Positions 1 through 7,601 of a stretch of DNA of 64,000 nt are shown piece after piece; within the stretch, counting starts at the first letter, position 1, and the number at the start of each line of letters is the position of its first letter. Origin of the DNA: Methylobacterium amylolyticum (lineage in GTDB: Bacteria; Pseudomonadota; Alphaproteobacteria; Rhizobiales; Beijerinckiaceae); contig NZ_JAUYZI010000006.1 of assembly GCF_030700245.1 (NCBI RefSeq), positions 122,393 through 186,392 of the forward strand, read 5' to 3'. Position numbers and translations under genes: made by a program. Below the pieces are notes generated by a model. The model saw nothing but the letters and a program-made list of their open reading frames with translations, ran no database searches and was not told the origin of the DNA.

Positions 1-172
1 TTTCCTCGGATCCGCGTCGACGCGCCGATCCTTGTCGTTCGCCCGCTTCGATATCCGCTCAAGCCCCGCTGTCAACGGCGCGCCGGTCGGGCGCGGGGGC
101 AAGCGGCGCCGTTATGCCTTTCAGCCGCCGCCGTCTGTGACCGGCGGCGTGCCGTCGGCGCCGCGGCGCGGG
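1..172. other. Gene-free left edge
   Basis: No convincing gene is visible between the window edge and the stop codon of the MucR-type gene. The stretch is G+C-rich with short palindromes and may hold the 3' flank of that gene. Confidence 0.4.
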
Positions 173-682
173 TCAGGCGGCCTTGCGGCGTCCCCTGGGC
201 TCGCCGTCGGTCTCGCCCTTGCCGTCCCCGATGCCCTCGCCGCGGGTTTCGCGCTCGGCCATGGCGCCGGGCTGGCCCAGACCGATCGCCTTGGCGAGGT
301 TCGAGCGCGCCTGGCTGTAGGCCGGGGCCACCATCGGGTAGTCGGCCGGCAGCCCGTAGCGGGCGCGGTAGCCGTCCGGGGTCAGGCCGTGGCTGGTCAG
401 GTGGCGCTTGAGCGTCTTGTAGGCCCGGCCGTCGAGGAAGCTGACGATGCCGTCCTGCTGGATCGACTTGCGGATCTGCGCCGGGGTCGGCTTCTCGATC
501 TCGGCCTCGGCGGGTGCCGCGGCGGTGGCGCCCGCGCCGAGCCCGCGGATCGCCGCGTGCACGCTGGCGATCAGCGCCGGCAGCTCAGATGCCGGCACCG
601 GGTTGTTCGACACGTAGGCCGCAACGATGTCGCCCGCGAGCTCGATGTAGTCCCGTCCCTGGCCGATCGTGTCTTCCGTCAT
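173..682 (-). CDS. MucR/Ros-family transcriptional regulator lacking zinc-ligand cysteines
   Basis: A 169-residue protein. The C-terminal half (about residues 65-140) carries the MucR/Ros pattern: a KPTPAQIRKSI entry, the DGRAYKTLKRHL helix, HGLTPDGYRARYGLP, and a downstream YSQARSNLAKAIGLG helix. MucR proteins are global DNA-binding repressors of surface, motility and cell-cycle genes in alphaproteobacteria. The positions usually filled by the two zinc-binding cysteines (around GIVSFLDG) hold no Cys, while the two His (RHL and SHG) remain. Zinc-less Ros/MucR variants are known in Rhizobiales. I chose the ATG at 682, which has AGGTGA about 8 bases upstream; a longer frame to 709 lacks such a site. 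Transcribed alone, leftward. Confidence 0.85.
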   Translation of the reverse strand: MTEDTIGQGRDYIELAGDIVAAYVSNNPVPASELPALIASVHAAIRGLGAGATAAAPAEAEIEKPTPAQIRKSIQQDGIVSFLDGRAYKTLKRHLTSHGLTPDGYRARYGLPADYPMVAPAYSQARSNLAKAIGLGQPGAMAERETRGEGIGDGKGETDGEPRGRRKAA

Positions 683-821
683 TCTACTTTCACCTGATGG
701 GGGCGACACGTCCGCGAATGCGGCGGCCGCACTCCGTACATCAGGATAGTATCGCCGGAATCAAGGGCTATCCGCGCCGATAACCTCCGGTGCTGTTGAA
801 AAACCTCGGGCGGCGGGAAGC

Positions 822-1121
822 TCAATGGGCCGTGGCGGCCTCGACCCGCGAGCGGGTGAACAGGCTGGCGCCGACCGCCGCGCCGGCCGCGCGGATCAGC
901 GCCGCCTCCTCGCAGGTGCGGGCCACCTTCAGGCCCAGCGGCTGGAGCCGCGCGTTCTCGGCGCAGTAGGCCGCCACCCGCGCCCGCCCGTACTCGGGCA
1001 TCGCCGCGACCATCCTGTCGAACTCGTCCGCGTCGGCGCGGTAGAGCGCCGAGATCAACCCGATCGGGATCGGGTACTTCGCCAGGGTGGCCGTGATCGG
1101 TCGGGTGGGTGCAGACGCCAT
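822..1121 (-). CDS. Hypothetical protein, 99 aa
   Basis: The start ATG at 1121 is preceded by GCGAGGC at a suitable distance. The product is alanine-rich and soluble, with one Cys pair (AAYCAEN and ARTCEEA) and no signal peptide. I do not recognise the family. The downstream part after residue 75 is Ala/Val-rich and could form a helix. It lies between the MucR gene and a row of small membrane proteins on the same strand, but gaps of over 100 bases separate them, so an operon is not evident. Confidence 0.5.
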   Translation of the reverse strand: MASAPTRPITATLAKYPIPIGLISALYRADADEFDRMVAAMPEYGRARVAAYCAENARLQPLGLKVARTCEEAALIRAAGAAVGASLFTRSRVEAATAH

Positions 1122-1245
1122 GCTTGCCTCGCCGCTCGGATGACGCGGCCAGGATTCGCGCACGTGGTTAACGGTCCGTTGCCGGGATCGCGGCGTCTCC
1201 CCGCGCGGGGACGGCACCGGCCGCGCGGCGGATGCCGGGCCCCGC

Positions 1246-1536
1246 TCAGCCGTCGCCGCGCGCGGCCGGCCGGGCCCTGCGGCGGGGCGGATCGATCCAG
1301 GCCCGCCCGTCCCCGGCCCCCGACGCCGTCTCGGCGGAGGTGGACCCGGACGGGGCCCCGGACGGCGGCGCGATCGATCCCGTGACCGCGGGGTCGTCCC
1401 AGATCACCGGCTGCCCGGCGAGGACGGGCGCCGGATCGGGCATGTTGCCGACGTAGCCGGAGACCGCGGCGCCCAGGGCGACGCCGACGAGGGCGAGCGC
1501 CGCGCCGTCGAGGAGGATCTTGCCGAGTCGCGCCAT
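1246..1536 (-). CDS. Small single-pass membrane protein, 96 aa
   Basis: N-terminal hydrophobic segment (about residues 7-28, ILLDGAALALVGVALGAAVSG) followed by a proline/serine-rich tail containing VTGSI and ending in a basic RRRARPAARG stretch. The segment fits a signal anchor with a periplasmic tail. The VTGSI motif also occurs in the secreted protein at 2334-2612, a low-complexity similarity common in Methylobacterium secreted proteins. No family recognised. Codon use fits the neighbourhood, and the ATG at 1536 has a G-rich upstream site. Confidence 0.5.
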   Translation of the reverse strand: MARLGKILLDGAALALVGVALGAAVSGYVGNMPDPAPVLAGQPVIWDDPAVTGSIAPPSGAPSGSTSAETASGAGDGRAWIDPPRRRARPAARGDG

Positions 1537-1630
1537 GGCACCGTTCCCGCGGGATCCGGTCGGGCTACGGCAACAGGCTTAACGCTTGACGAACTTTCCC
1601 TGAGCGGACCGTCCTCCGCCACGGCGGCCT

Positions 1631-1813
1631 TCAGACGGACACCGCCGCCATCACGCCGAGGCCGGCGGCGGGCAGGGCGAAGGCGAGGACGGTCAGCACG
1701 TCGAGGGAGGCCGGCCGGCCCGCGGCGAGCCAGCGGCGCGCGGCGAGGTTCTCGGCGGCCAAGCCGGCCAGCACGAGGCCGCACCCGACCATCAGCATGT
1801 TCATCGATCCCAT
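1631..1813 (-). CDS. Small two-helix membrane protein, 60 aa
   Basis: Two hydrophobic segments (about residues 5-22 and 38-58) are joined by a short basic loop (AARRWLAAGRP). I take the ATG at 1813; a second in-frame Met three codons on (MNMLMVG) is possible, and the frame opens further upstream to 1849. No known family. It is one of several tiny membrane proteins in this 7-kb stretch, all reverse strand. Confidence 0.4.
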   Translation of the reverse strand: MGSMNMLMVGCGLVLAGLAAENLAARRWLAAGRPASLDVLTVLAFALPAAGLGVMAAVSV

Positions 1814-1880
1814 GGCAGTGCCCTGATCCGGTGCGCGGATCGGCACCATACCCGGACAAGTCGTGGCGCGATGCCGCGGT

Positions 1881-2051
1881 TCAGCGGATCGCGACGGCGC
1901 AGGCGCAAAAGACGAGGCCGACGCCCGCGGCGGTCAGGAAACCGGCGCGCCACGAGGGGCCGCTCGGGCTGCGCAGCCTGGTCTCGGCGACCGCCGAGAG
2001 GAGGATGCCGGCCAGGAACAGGCCGCACGGGATCAGGTCGCTTCCGAGCAT
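1881..2051 (-). CDS. Small two-helix membrane protein, 56 aa
   Basis: ATG at 2051 with GGAG four to five bases upstream, a clear ribosome-binding site. Two hydrophobic segments (about residues 5-22 and 37-55) are linked by TRLRSPSGPSWRAG. The arrangement is the same as the 60-residue protein at 1631-1813, suggesting related function or an old duplication, though the sequences are not clearly alike. Function unknown. Confidence 0.45.
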   Translation of the reverse strand: MLGSDLIPCGLFLAGILLSAVAETRLRSPSGPSWRAGFLTAAGVGLVFCACAVAIR

Positions 2052-2223
2052 CGCACTCCTGCCGCGCCGGACGCCGTCCGCGGCCGTCCGTTCAGCAGGG
2101 CAACGAGCGGAATGGTGGCGGGTGCCGCGCGGCATTTCGGTCATCGCGGCGGGAGCGACTTTTTCCCAGGGCGGGCGCGGGGAGAACGGCGGACGGCTCC
2201 GGCGTCCACCCCGCGGCGCAACC

Positions 2224-2319
2224 TCACGAGCCCAGGAGGACGCTCGCCGAGCCGGCGACGGCCAGGGCGACGCCGCCCGCGAAGGCGGCGATCATCGCGT
2301 AGGAGAATCCCTTCAGCAT
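2224..2319 (-). CDS. Very small single-pass membrane peptide, 31 aa
   Basis: A 31-codon frame starting at the ATG at 2319 encodes MLKGFSYAMIAAFAGGVALA and a short hydrophobic end. It is almost entirely one membrane helix. No strong ribosome-binding site is visible, so this is tentative. It sits directly downstream of, and on the same strand as, the secreted protein at 2334-2612, with 14 bases between that gene's stop and this ATG, so the two could be co-transcribed. Confidence 0.3.
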   Translation of the reverse strand: MLKGFSYAMIAAFAGGVALAVAGSASVLLGS

Positions 2320-2333
2320 CGTGCGCGCCCCGG

Positions 2334-2612
2334 TCAGCAGCGGTAGCCGCCGGCGGTCTGGCCGTACTGCTTGACCGGCCGGTTCTGCTGGTTGGCGTTC
2401 CCCTCGGCGGCCGAATCGCCTGGGCAGCGGTCGAACGGCGCGCCGGGGACGCCGATCGAGCCGGTGACGAGGACGTCGCCGGGCGTGACCGGCACCCCGC
2501 GCTCGACGGCCGGGGCGCGGCCGAACGGCGCGACGTCCTGGGCGAGGGCGATCGTGGCCGGGGCGGCGAGGGCGGCGGCGACGGCGATGCGGGCGAGAAC
2601 GCGCGTGAACAT
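2334..2612 (-). CDS. Small secreted hypothetical protein, 92 aa
   Basis: Start ATG at 2612 with AGGAG upstream. A classical signal peptide (basic MFTRVLAR, hydrophobic core to about residue 24, ALAQ cleavage region) is followed by a polar exported domain with VPVTPGDVLVTGSIGVPG and a Gln/Asn-rich C terminus. Two cysteines (DRCPGD and the final C) could form one disulfide in the periplasm. The family is unknown to me. Confidence 0.5.
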   Translation of the reverse strand: MFTRVLARIAVAAALAAPATIALAQDVAPFGRAPAVERGVPVTPGDVLVTGSIGVPGAPFDRCPGDSAAEGNANQQNRPVKQYGQTAGGYRC

Positions 2613-2790
2613 GGCGGGACTGGAACTCCTGGAGACGGCGCGGCCCGGTGGTCCGGGCACGTGTTCGACCGTGTGACCGGCGACCGTGTGATCGGGAGAT
2701 GGGGAGCCGGGTGCGCCCGCGACGTGCGAGCCCGCACGCTGCACTGCGGAACAATCGCTGAGCAGGCGCAACATGCCGGCCTGGCAGGCC

Positions 2791-3026
2791 AGGGCTCCGA
2801 ACTCGGATGAACGCGACACAGCCGCAGCGTGTGTGTCGCCGATTCTGACACATGCTCCGTCATCCCGGGGCGCCGGAGGCGAGCCCGGGATCCAGAGCCG
2901 CCGACCACAGCCATGCCCGGCACGCCCTGTGGTTCTGGATTCCGGGCTCCGCTGCGCGGCCCCGGAATGACGGCGGTGGTGGATCGCAGCCGAGGTGGCC
3001 CGGCGTTACCCCGAGTTCGGAGCCCT
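2791..3026. repeat. Nested inverted-repeat element (REP/MITE-like)
   Basis: Perfect 16-bp inverted repeats at 2791-2806 and 3011-3026 (AGGGCTCCGAACTCGG and its complement) enclose a second, imperfect inverted repeat of about 42 bp (2858-2899 against 2931-2973). A short innermost ACCACAG/CTGTGGT stem sits at its centre. The inner part resembles the CCCGGAATGACGG-type palindromic repeats common between genes in Rhizobiales. The element could fold into a long hairpin in RNA or single-stranded DNA. I see no coding frame worth calling in it. Confidence 0.7.
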
Positions 3027-3070
3027 GCCCGGCGGGCGCCGCGCGCCGGAGTGGCGACGGGACCGCCGCC

Positions 3071-3190
3071 TCAGCGCAGGCGGCTCGCGGAGGCGGCCTC
3101 GACATCGAACCGCGAGGGTTTGTGCTGCGGCGCCGAAGCGCACGCGGCGAGGCAGACGAGTCCGAGGACCAGGATCGCGATACGCTTCAT
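3071..3190 (-). CDS. Entericidin-size lipoprotein, 39 aa
   Basis: A 39-codon frame from the ATG at 3190 to the TGA at 3071. It begins MKRIAILVLGLVCLAAC, a lipoprotein signal with lipobox LAAC (Cys at residue 17), followed by ASAPQHKPSRFDVEAASASR. The upstream GGGGGG provides a plausible ribosome-binding site. Predicted to be lipidated and attached to a membrane. Size and layout recall entericidin-like or other tiny lipoproteins, but the tail is too short to assign. It is below the length most gene callers use. Confidence 0.55.
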   Translation of the reverse strand: MKRIAILVLGLVCLAACASAPQHKPSRFDVEAASASRLR

Positions 3191-3368
3191 GATGCCCCCC
3201 GCGGCGCGCCTCCGCGCACGGTCGGACGCGTTTGCGGCCGGATCATGCCGCGTCGAGGCGGGATGAGGCGCGGGGCGGTAGTCCGCCCCACTTCCGGCGG
3301 CGCGGTCCGCCCCGTACCCGGGTCTTGCGGGAGGCCTGCCGCCGGCCCGCGAACCCGGATGATCGCCG

Positions 3369-3503
3369 ATGCCGATCGAACTCCATCCGCGCGGCGACCC
3401 GGCGCCCGCATGGGCGGATCGGATCGCGCGGTCGATCTGGCGCGCGGAGATCGCCCTCCAGATCTGGCAGCTCAGGCTGCGGCGTTGGCTCGACCGGCGC
3501 TAG
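3369..3503 (+). CDS. Possible small basic protein, 44 aa
   Basis: ATG at 3369 to TAG at 3503: MPIELHPRGDPAPAWADRIA and then a tryptophan- and arginine-rich amphipathic helix (IWQLRLRRWLDRR). The ribosome-binding site is weak. The stop codon is part of the CTAG that begins the dispersed repeat at 3500-3602, so the repeat may have cut a longer gene. The call is uncertain; a chance open frame is possible. Confidence 0.3.
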   Translation: MPIELHPRGDPAPAWADRIARSIWRAEIALQIWQLRLRRWLDRR

Positions 3504-3602
3504 GGCGCTCTCCGCCGAGGTGGGCACCGGCTCGGCGGAGAGCGCGTCAAAACAAGGGCTTGGAGCCGTGCACGATTGCAACGCGATCGGGACCGGCTCT
3601 AG
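3500..3602. repeat. Dispersed CTAG-bounded repeat, copy 1
   Basis: About 103 bp starting and ending with CTAG. It holds a GCGCTCTCCGCCG/CGGCGGAGAGCGC stem, then CGTCAAAACAAGG and ATTGCAACGCGATCGGGA. A close copy lies in inverse orientation at 62750-62855, and a diverged copy, also inverse, at 7505-7601. The copies sit in gaps between genes. This looks like a REP-type or MITE-type element. Confidence 0.75.
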
Positions 3603-3737
3603 GGCCGCGCGCCGAGCGCGTTGGACCCGCGGCTGGGGAGATACCGCGATCGCCGGCACCCCGCCCGATAAAGAAATCTTCTCACTTGCGACGTATGAGC
3701 CTGCGATCGGAGGCGGGCCAACATTCAATCGATCCGC

Positions 3738-4739
3738 ATGGCGTCAATCTTCGAGCAACCGTGGTGGATCGGCGCGGCCACCGACGGTGCGGTTCGGCAG
3801 ATCGCGTTCGCGGACGGCGCGAGTTGCCGCGCGCATCTGACCGTGGTCCCGCACCGGGCCTGGGGCCTCCGGCGGCTGGCGATGCCGCGGCTCGCCCGGG
3901 TGTGGAGCCCGCAGATCACGTTCGGCAGCGTGCGGCCGAAGAACCCCCTGCCGGCGCAGGTCAGGGCGTTGCAGGGCCTCGTCGCGCAGCTCCCGGCCCA
4001 CGACGACCTCGCCTACACGCTGCCGCCGGAGAGCGACCTCGTCCTCGCCCACGGCCTGGCCGGCTTCGCGGTGACCCCGACCTACACGTTCCGGTCGGTG
4101 CCGTGCCGGGACGGGATGGCGGACGACGGGATGGCGAGCGACGGGATGGCGGGCATGGATCAGAAGATCCGCTACAACATCCGATCCGGGCTGAAGCGCG
4201 TCGCGGCGGTCGAGCACGGCGACATCGAGCGCTACATCGGCCTGTCGCGGGCGTTCATCCGCAGCCGCGCGTTCCGCAATTCCTACGACTACGACGCGCT
4301 CCGACGGATCTTCCGCGCCGCCCACGAGCGCGGCCAGGGCACGGTCCTGTCCGCGCACGACAGGCAGGGCCGGGACGTGGCCAGCGCCGTCCTGCTCCTG
4401 GACGAGCGCTCCGTCTATTACTGGCTTAATTGCCGCGACCCGGAGGCCGGCGACTACGTCGCCAACAGCGTCCTGATCTGGGAGGCGATGCGGTACGCCG
4501 CGGCGCGGAACCTGCAATTCGACATGGACGGCTACCACACGCCCGAGGCCGGGGTGTTCCTGTCCCGCTTCGGCCTCACCCCCGTGCCGCGCTACGCCGT
4601 CAGCCGCGCATCGCCGCGCTACGCGATGCTGAGCGCCCAGTACGATCTGGCGAAATCGCTCCTCTCCCCGGAGATGCGCGGCCGGCTGCTCGGCGCGCGC
4701 GGCCTGCTGGCGAAGGTCCGCGCGGCCCGCATCCGCTGA
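3738..4739 (+). CDS. FemAB/GNAT-type acyltransferase-like protein, 333 aa
   Basis: The layout fits the GNAT fold of the FemAB-like or BcsL-like type (Acetyltransf_6). There is an N-terminal small domain, then QKIRYNIRSGLKR at about 139-151, and a C-terminal domain with YDYDALRRIFRAA, VASAVLLLDERSVYYWLNC and LIWEAMRYAAARN-FDMDGYH. Such proteins transfer acyl or aminoacyl groups and are often linked to surface polysaccharide or capsule formation. The exact substrate cannot be read here. A 15-bp tandem triplet at 4110-4154 encodes DGMAD-DGMAS-DGMAG just before the conserved QKIRYN segment. The gene stands alone; the start ATG at 3738 gives MASIFEQPWW, typical for the family. Confidence 0.6.
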   Translation: MASIFEQPWWIGAATDGAVRQIAFADGASCRAHLTVVPHRAWGLRRLAMPRLARVWSPQITFGSVRPKNPLPAQVRALQGLVAQLPAHDDLAYTLPPESDLVLAHGLAGFAVTPTYTFRSVPCRDGMADDGMASDGMAGMDQKIRYNIRSGLKRVAAVEHGDIERYIGLSRAFIRSRAFRNSYDYDALRRIFRAAHERGQGTVLSAHDRQGRDVASAVLLLDERSVYYWLNCRDPEAGDYVANSVLIWEAMRYAAARNLQFDMDGYHTPEAGVFLSRFGLTPVPRYAVSRASPRYAMLSAQYDLAKSLLSPEMRGRLLGARGLLAKVRAARIR

Positions 4740-4778
4740 GAGCGGGGCTCCGGACGGTCCGGGGCGGGGCCGCCGCGG

Positions 4779-5075
4779 TCAGCGGGCCGCGGTGCAGGTG
4801 ATCGGCGCGGCGCCGGGCGCCGTCCAGGTCACCTGCTCGCCCCGGCCGCGTAGCGCGTGCCGGCCGTCGCCGTAGAGGAAGCCGTCCCCCGACGGCTGCG
4901 CGGCCAGCGTCAGCTCGGGCCCGGCGGGCGGGCGGACCGTGGCGGGGGCCTGCGGGTTCGCCGCGTCGAACTGCGCGACGAGCGTCGCCCCGCCGGGACA
5001 GCGGAACGCGACGCTCTGCGCCGCGGCGGCCGGCGACGACACCGCGACGGCGAGGACGGCGATCACTCTCAGCAT
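4779..5075 (-). CDS. MliC-like C-type lysozyme inhibitor domain protein, 98 aa
   Basis: A signal peptide (residues 1-19, ending AAAAQ) leads into FRCPGGATLVAQFD, and the protein ends PITCTAAR. The Cys pair at both ends of a roughly 70-residue beta domain, plus GFLYGDGRHALRGRGEQVTW, matches the MliC/PliC pattern of periplasmic lysozyme inhibitors (family-level inference). These proteins protect peptidoglycan from host lysozyme. The lipobox Cys of E. coli MliC is absent, so this copy would be soluble in the periplasm (PliC-like). Confidence 0.6.
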   Translation of the reverse strand: MLRVIAVLAVAVSSPAAAAQSVAFRCPGGATLVAQFDAANPQAPATVRPPAGPELTLAAQPSGDGFLYGDGRHALRGRGEQVTWTAPGAAPITCTAAR

Positions 5076-5132
5076 GCGCGCTCCGGGCAGGCGACGCCGC
5101 CCGCGAATCGCGGCGGACCTCCGTGCCGGCTC

Positions 5133-5489
5133 TCACCGTATCAGAAGCAGTGCCCCGACCAGAACGACCGCGATCGCCGCCACGGCGCCGAGATACACCG
5201 GGAGCGTCCAGCGCCGGGTTCCGTGCGGGTCGGCCGCGCGCCGCACGCGCTCGGAGGCCGCCTCGTTCGCCCGCGCCAGCTTGACCCGCTGCGGCGTCGG
5301 CGGTGTCCCGCCGGCCTCGTCGCAGGTGCCGAGCATGGCCATGCCGACATCGCCGTGGCGGACCTTGTCGCCGGTGCGCCCGCTGTCGATGTCGGCCTTG
5401 AGCTGCGCCACGGTCGGGTGGTCGGACGGCGGCGGCGCGCCGAGATCGATGTCGGCGGGCGGGGGCGGGGTCTCGGATCGCAGGGTCAT
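5133..5489 (-). CDS. C-terminal-anchored hypothetical protein, 118 aa
   Basis: The protein opens MTLRSETPPPPADIDLG and has a soluble, polar body (residues 1-92) with DSGRTGDKVRHGDVGMAMLG and a basic RANEAASERVRRAADPHGTRR stretch. It ends in a single hydrophobic helix (about 97-117, YLGAVAAIAVVLVGALLLIR). That is a tail-anchor layout. I chose the ATG at 5489 rather than longer upstream frames because the added residues would be low-complexity and arginine-rich. Family not recognised. Confidence 0.5.
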   Translation of the reverse strand: MTLRSETPPPPADIDLGAPPPSDHPTVAQLKADIDSGRTGDKVRHGDVGMAMLGTCDEAGGTPPTPQRVKLARANEAASERVRRAADPHGTRRWTLPVYLGAVAAIAVVLVGALLLIR

Positions 5490-5652
5490 GGACGGTCTCA
5501 CGGGCAGTCTCACGGGTGGCGGGAAGCCAACGCGCCCGCGGCCCGCCCGTCGCGCCCGCGGCCTGTGGCGCGCTGACGCCGGTCCCGTCGGCGGCAGGCT
5601 GTCCCGGCACGCCCTCGCCCTACCTGTGGACGGAGACGATCGAGGAAGCGCC

Positions 5653-5907
5653 ATGCAGAGCAGGCTCACGAAGACGATCATCGGCGCCGTCATCGCCGTG
5701 GCCCTGGCGGCGGCCGTGTCCTACGGGCTGATCAGCCAGCAGACCGCCGACCAGATCCAGACGCAGGCCAACCAGACCCTTCAGACCGATCAGACGGCGA
5801 CCGCGCCCGATCCGCGGCAACCCTCGCCGCCCCAGAACACGATCCCGCAGGCCCCGGCGCAGCCCGGATCGTCGCCGCAGAGCCCGGCCCCCGCATCCCG
5901 CCCGTAG
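5653..5907 (+). CDS. Membrane-anchored Gln/Pro-rich hypothetical protein, 84 aa
   Basis: ATG at 5653 preceded by GAGGAAGCGCC. Residues 8-27 form one hydrophobic helix (TIIGAVIAVALAAAVSYGLI). The rest is a disordered Gln/Thr- then Pro/Ser-rich tail (ADQIQTQANQTLQTD, QPSPPQNTIPQAPAQPG) expected in the periplasm. Proteins of this kind are common in Methylobacterium but uncharacterised. Confidence 0.5.
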   Translation: MQSRLTKTIIGAVIAVALAAAVSYGLISQQTADQIQTQANQTLQTDQTATAPDPRQPSPPQNTIPQAPAQPGSSPQSPAPASRP

Positions 5908-6107
5908 CGGCCCGCCAGGAACGGCCCGCCAAGACGCCGTCGGCGGCTCTCGCGACCGTCGTGCGGCGGTGCAGGCGACCCGGCACCGGTCGTGGCCCAA
6001 CCGAGAGGGGGCGCCACGGCGAGCGTGGCCGATCGCGCCGGCCGGTGCCAACTCGGACCGATGCCCGCGCCCTGTGAGCGAGCCCGGGCCGCGCTACCTG
6101 GAAGGCG

Positions 6108-6290
6108 ATGTTCCTCCCACCCGAAGACCGCGCGATCCCGCCGCGCCGGGAGCCGCCGCGGCCCCGGAAGCGGCCGGGCGATCCCGCGACGCTGCTGATC
6201 CTGCTGATCGCCGCCATGGGCCTGCTCGCGCCGGTCGGGGGCGGGACGGTCGTCGCGATGGTGTGGGCGCTGCGCAAGCTGTGGGGGTGA
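6108..6290 (+). CDS. Small membrane protein, 60 aa
   Basis: ATG at 6108 with GGAAGG just upstream. A basic, proline-rich N terminus (DRAIPPRREPPRPRKRPGDP) is followed by one long hydrophobic helix (about 27-57, LLILLIAAMGLLAPVGGGTV and on). Its TGA stop lies inside the first unit of the 17-bp tandem repeat at 6287-6337. Function unknown. Confidence 0.45.
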   Translation: MFLPPEDRAIPPRREPPRPRKRPGDPATLLILLIAAMGLLAPVGGGTVVAMVWALRKLWG

Positions 6291-6337
6291 GACCTCGCGC
6301 GCCGTGAGACCTCGCGTGCCGTGAGACCCCGCGCGCA
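6287..6337. repeat. 17-bp tandem repeat, three units
   Basis: Three adjoining units of GTGAGACCTCGCGCGCC at 6287, 6304 and 6321, differing by one to three bases. The first unit overlaps the stop codon of the small membrane protein. The number of units may vary between strains. The rest of the gap to 6624 shows no gene. Confidence 0.6.
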
Positions 6338-6624
6338 CCTGCGCGAAATCTCTATTCCCGCGCGCTCCGGCCGGGACCGGCCGCATCTCCCGAAGACATC
6401 CGCGCCGATGCGCCCGCCGAACCTGCATCCGCCCCGGCGCGCGGGCCGCTTGCCAGACCGAGTTCGGCAGGTCTTGTATCGTGTCCGGGCGCGCGCCGAT
6501 TCGAGACGCGCCCGAGACTTGTCGAGGCTGTCGGAGTCGAAGCAGATCCGTTCCTGAGCCCGCGGCGATCGATCTGGCATCGCCTGCGCCCGCGCATCAC
6601 GCCGATTGCGTTTGGAGATCGCCG

Positions 6625-7152
6625 GTGGGTACCATTCCCGTATCAGCGGACAAACTGATCCAGTACTACGCGCGGCGGGACAAGCAGGACTCGACTTGGC
6701 CCGACGTCCAGGCGGTCATGAAGGGGATCCCCGGCACGCCCTGCTGCGTGCAGATCAGCCGGGCCTTCTGCGGGGCCGGACTCGCGGTCCCGGCCAAGAG
6801 CTGGCGCCGGTCGACCGCGGCGTTCCCCGGCGGGCGCGGGTGGCGCGCGCTCCTGGCCACGGACGAGGTCGAGGAGTTCCTGGCCGTCCCCTACGGCGAC
6901 GGCGAGAACCTCCAGGGTCCGAAGACGAAGCCGGCCGACGTCAAGGGCGCGATCGGCGGGATCCCGGGGGTGCTCATCTTCCGCCACGGGCTGCGGAGGG
7001 GCTTTCCGCCGAAGGGGAAGTTCGAGCACACCGAGATCTGGGACGGCTCGCAGATCGTCCAGCGCGACATGGCGGAAGGGTATCTGTTCTCGTGCCCGCG
7101 GGTCCTGTTCTGGCCGACGGACGAGAGCGGCGCGGCGGATTTCGAGGTCTAG
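6625..7152 (+). CDS. Tae4-like T6SS peptidoglycan amidase effector, 175 aa
   Basis: The sequence fits Tae4 (NlpC/P60-type DL-endopeptidase delivered by type VI secretion, which cuts peptidoglycan stem peptides). GTPCCVQISRAFCGAGLAVP resembles the Tae4 catalytic-Cys segment (CPIRMSYVLN-type). GIPGVLIFRHG followed by KFEHTEIWDGSQ matches its strand-turn-catalytic-His segment (GHVTLWNGS-type). The Cys would be near residue 40 and the His near residue 136. I chose the GTG at 6625, which has GGAG about 7 bases upstream; an upstream in-frame extension looks non-coding. There is no signal peptide, as expected for a T6SS cargo, and no Tai4-like immunity gene or T6SS gene nearby. Confidence 0.6.
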   Translation: MGTIPVSADKLIQYYARRDKQDSTWPDVQAVMKGIPGTPCCVQISRAFCGAGLAVPAKSWRRSTAAFPGGRGWRALLATDEVEEFLAVPYGDGENLQGPKTKPADVKGAIGGIPGVLIFRHGLRRGFPPKGKFEHTEIWDGSQIVQRDMAEGYLFSCPRVLFWPTDESGAADFEV

Positions 7153-7344
7153 GATCGCGCATGGGGCTCGGCAGCCCCGTCGAGGCAGGGGTGGGGCAGG
7201 CGTCGACGCCGGGATCGCGGGCTCCGGGAGACGCCCCCGCGGGGAAGCGCCGCCTCGCCGGAGCCGCGCCCGATCGCGTTGCACACGGTCCACGACGCGG
7301 CGAGCCGAGGAGCGTTTCCGACCCTCCACCTCATCCCCAACCCT

Positions 7345-7467
7345 CCCCCTCATCCTGAGGTGCCCGCGAGAGCGGGCCTCGAAGGAGACCTCCAGGGATC
7401 GCGCGGCCGGCTGGAGTGCTCCTTCGAGGGCGCCGCTGCGCGACGCCGCCTCAGGATGAGGGGGGTG
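7345..7467. repeat. Intergenic palindromic repeat (CCTCATCCTGAGG type)
   Basis: The ends CCCCCTCATCCTGAGG and CCTCAGGATGAGGGGGG are inverted copies of each other. Inner arms GGCCTCGAAGGAG and CTCCTTCGAGGG also pair. This is a large imperfect hairpin of a kind common between genes in Rhizobiales. The gap 7152-7598 holds this element and the CTAG-type repeat, and no gene. Confidence 0.65.
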
Positions 7468-7504
7468 GTGGGATCGGCCGACGCAAACGCCGAACTGTCG
7501 TGGA

Positions 7505-7601
7505 CCGTGCGCAACGCGATCGGGAACGGTTCCCAGTCCCCTTGTCCTGACGCGCGCTCTTTCGCCGAACCGGCATCCCCTTCGGCGGCGAGCGCTCCTA
7601 G
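7505..7601. repeat. Dispersed CTAG-bounded repeat, diverged copy 2
   Basis: It shares CAACGCGATCGGGAACGG, CTTGT-CTGACGCGC and TTCGCCGAACCGGCATCC with the copy at 62750-62855, in the same orientation. Its right end supplies the TAG stop codon of the reverse-strand gene at 7598-7771. Confidence 0.6.
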
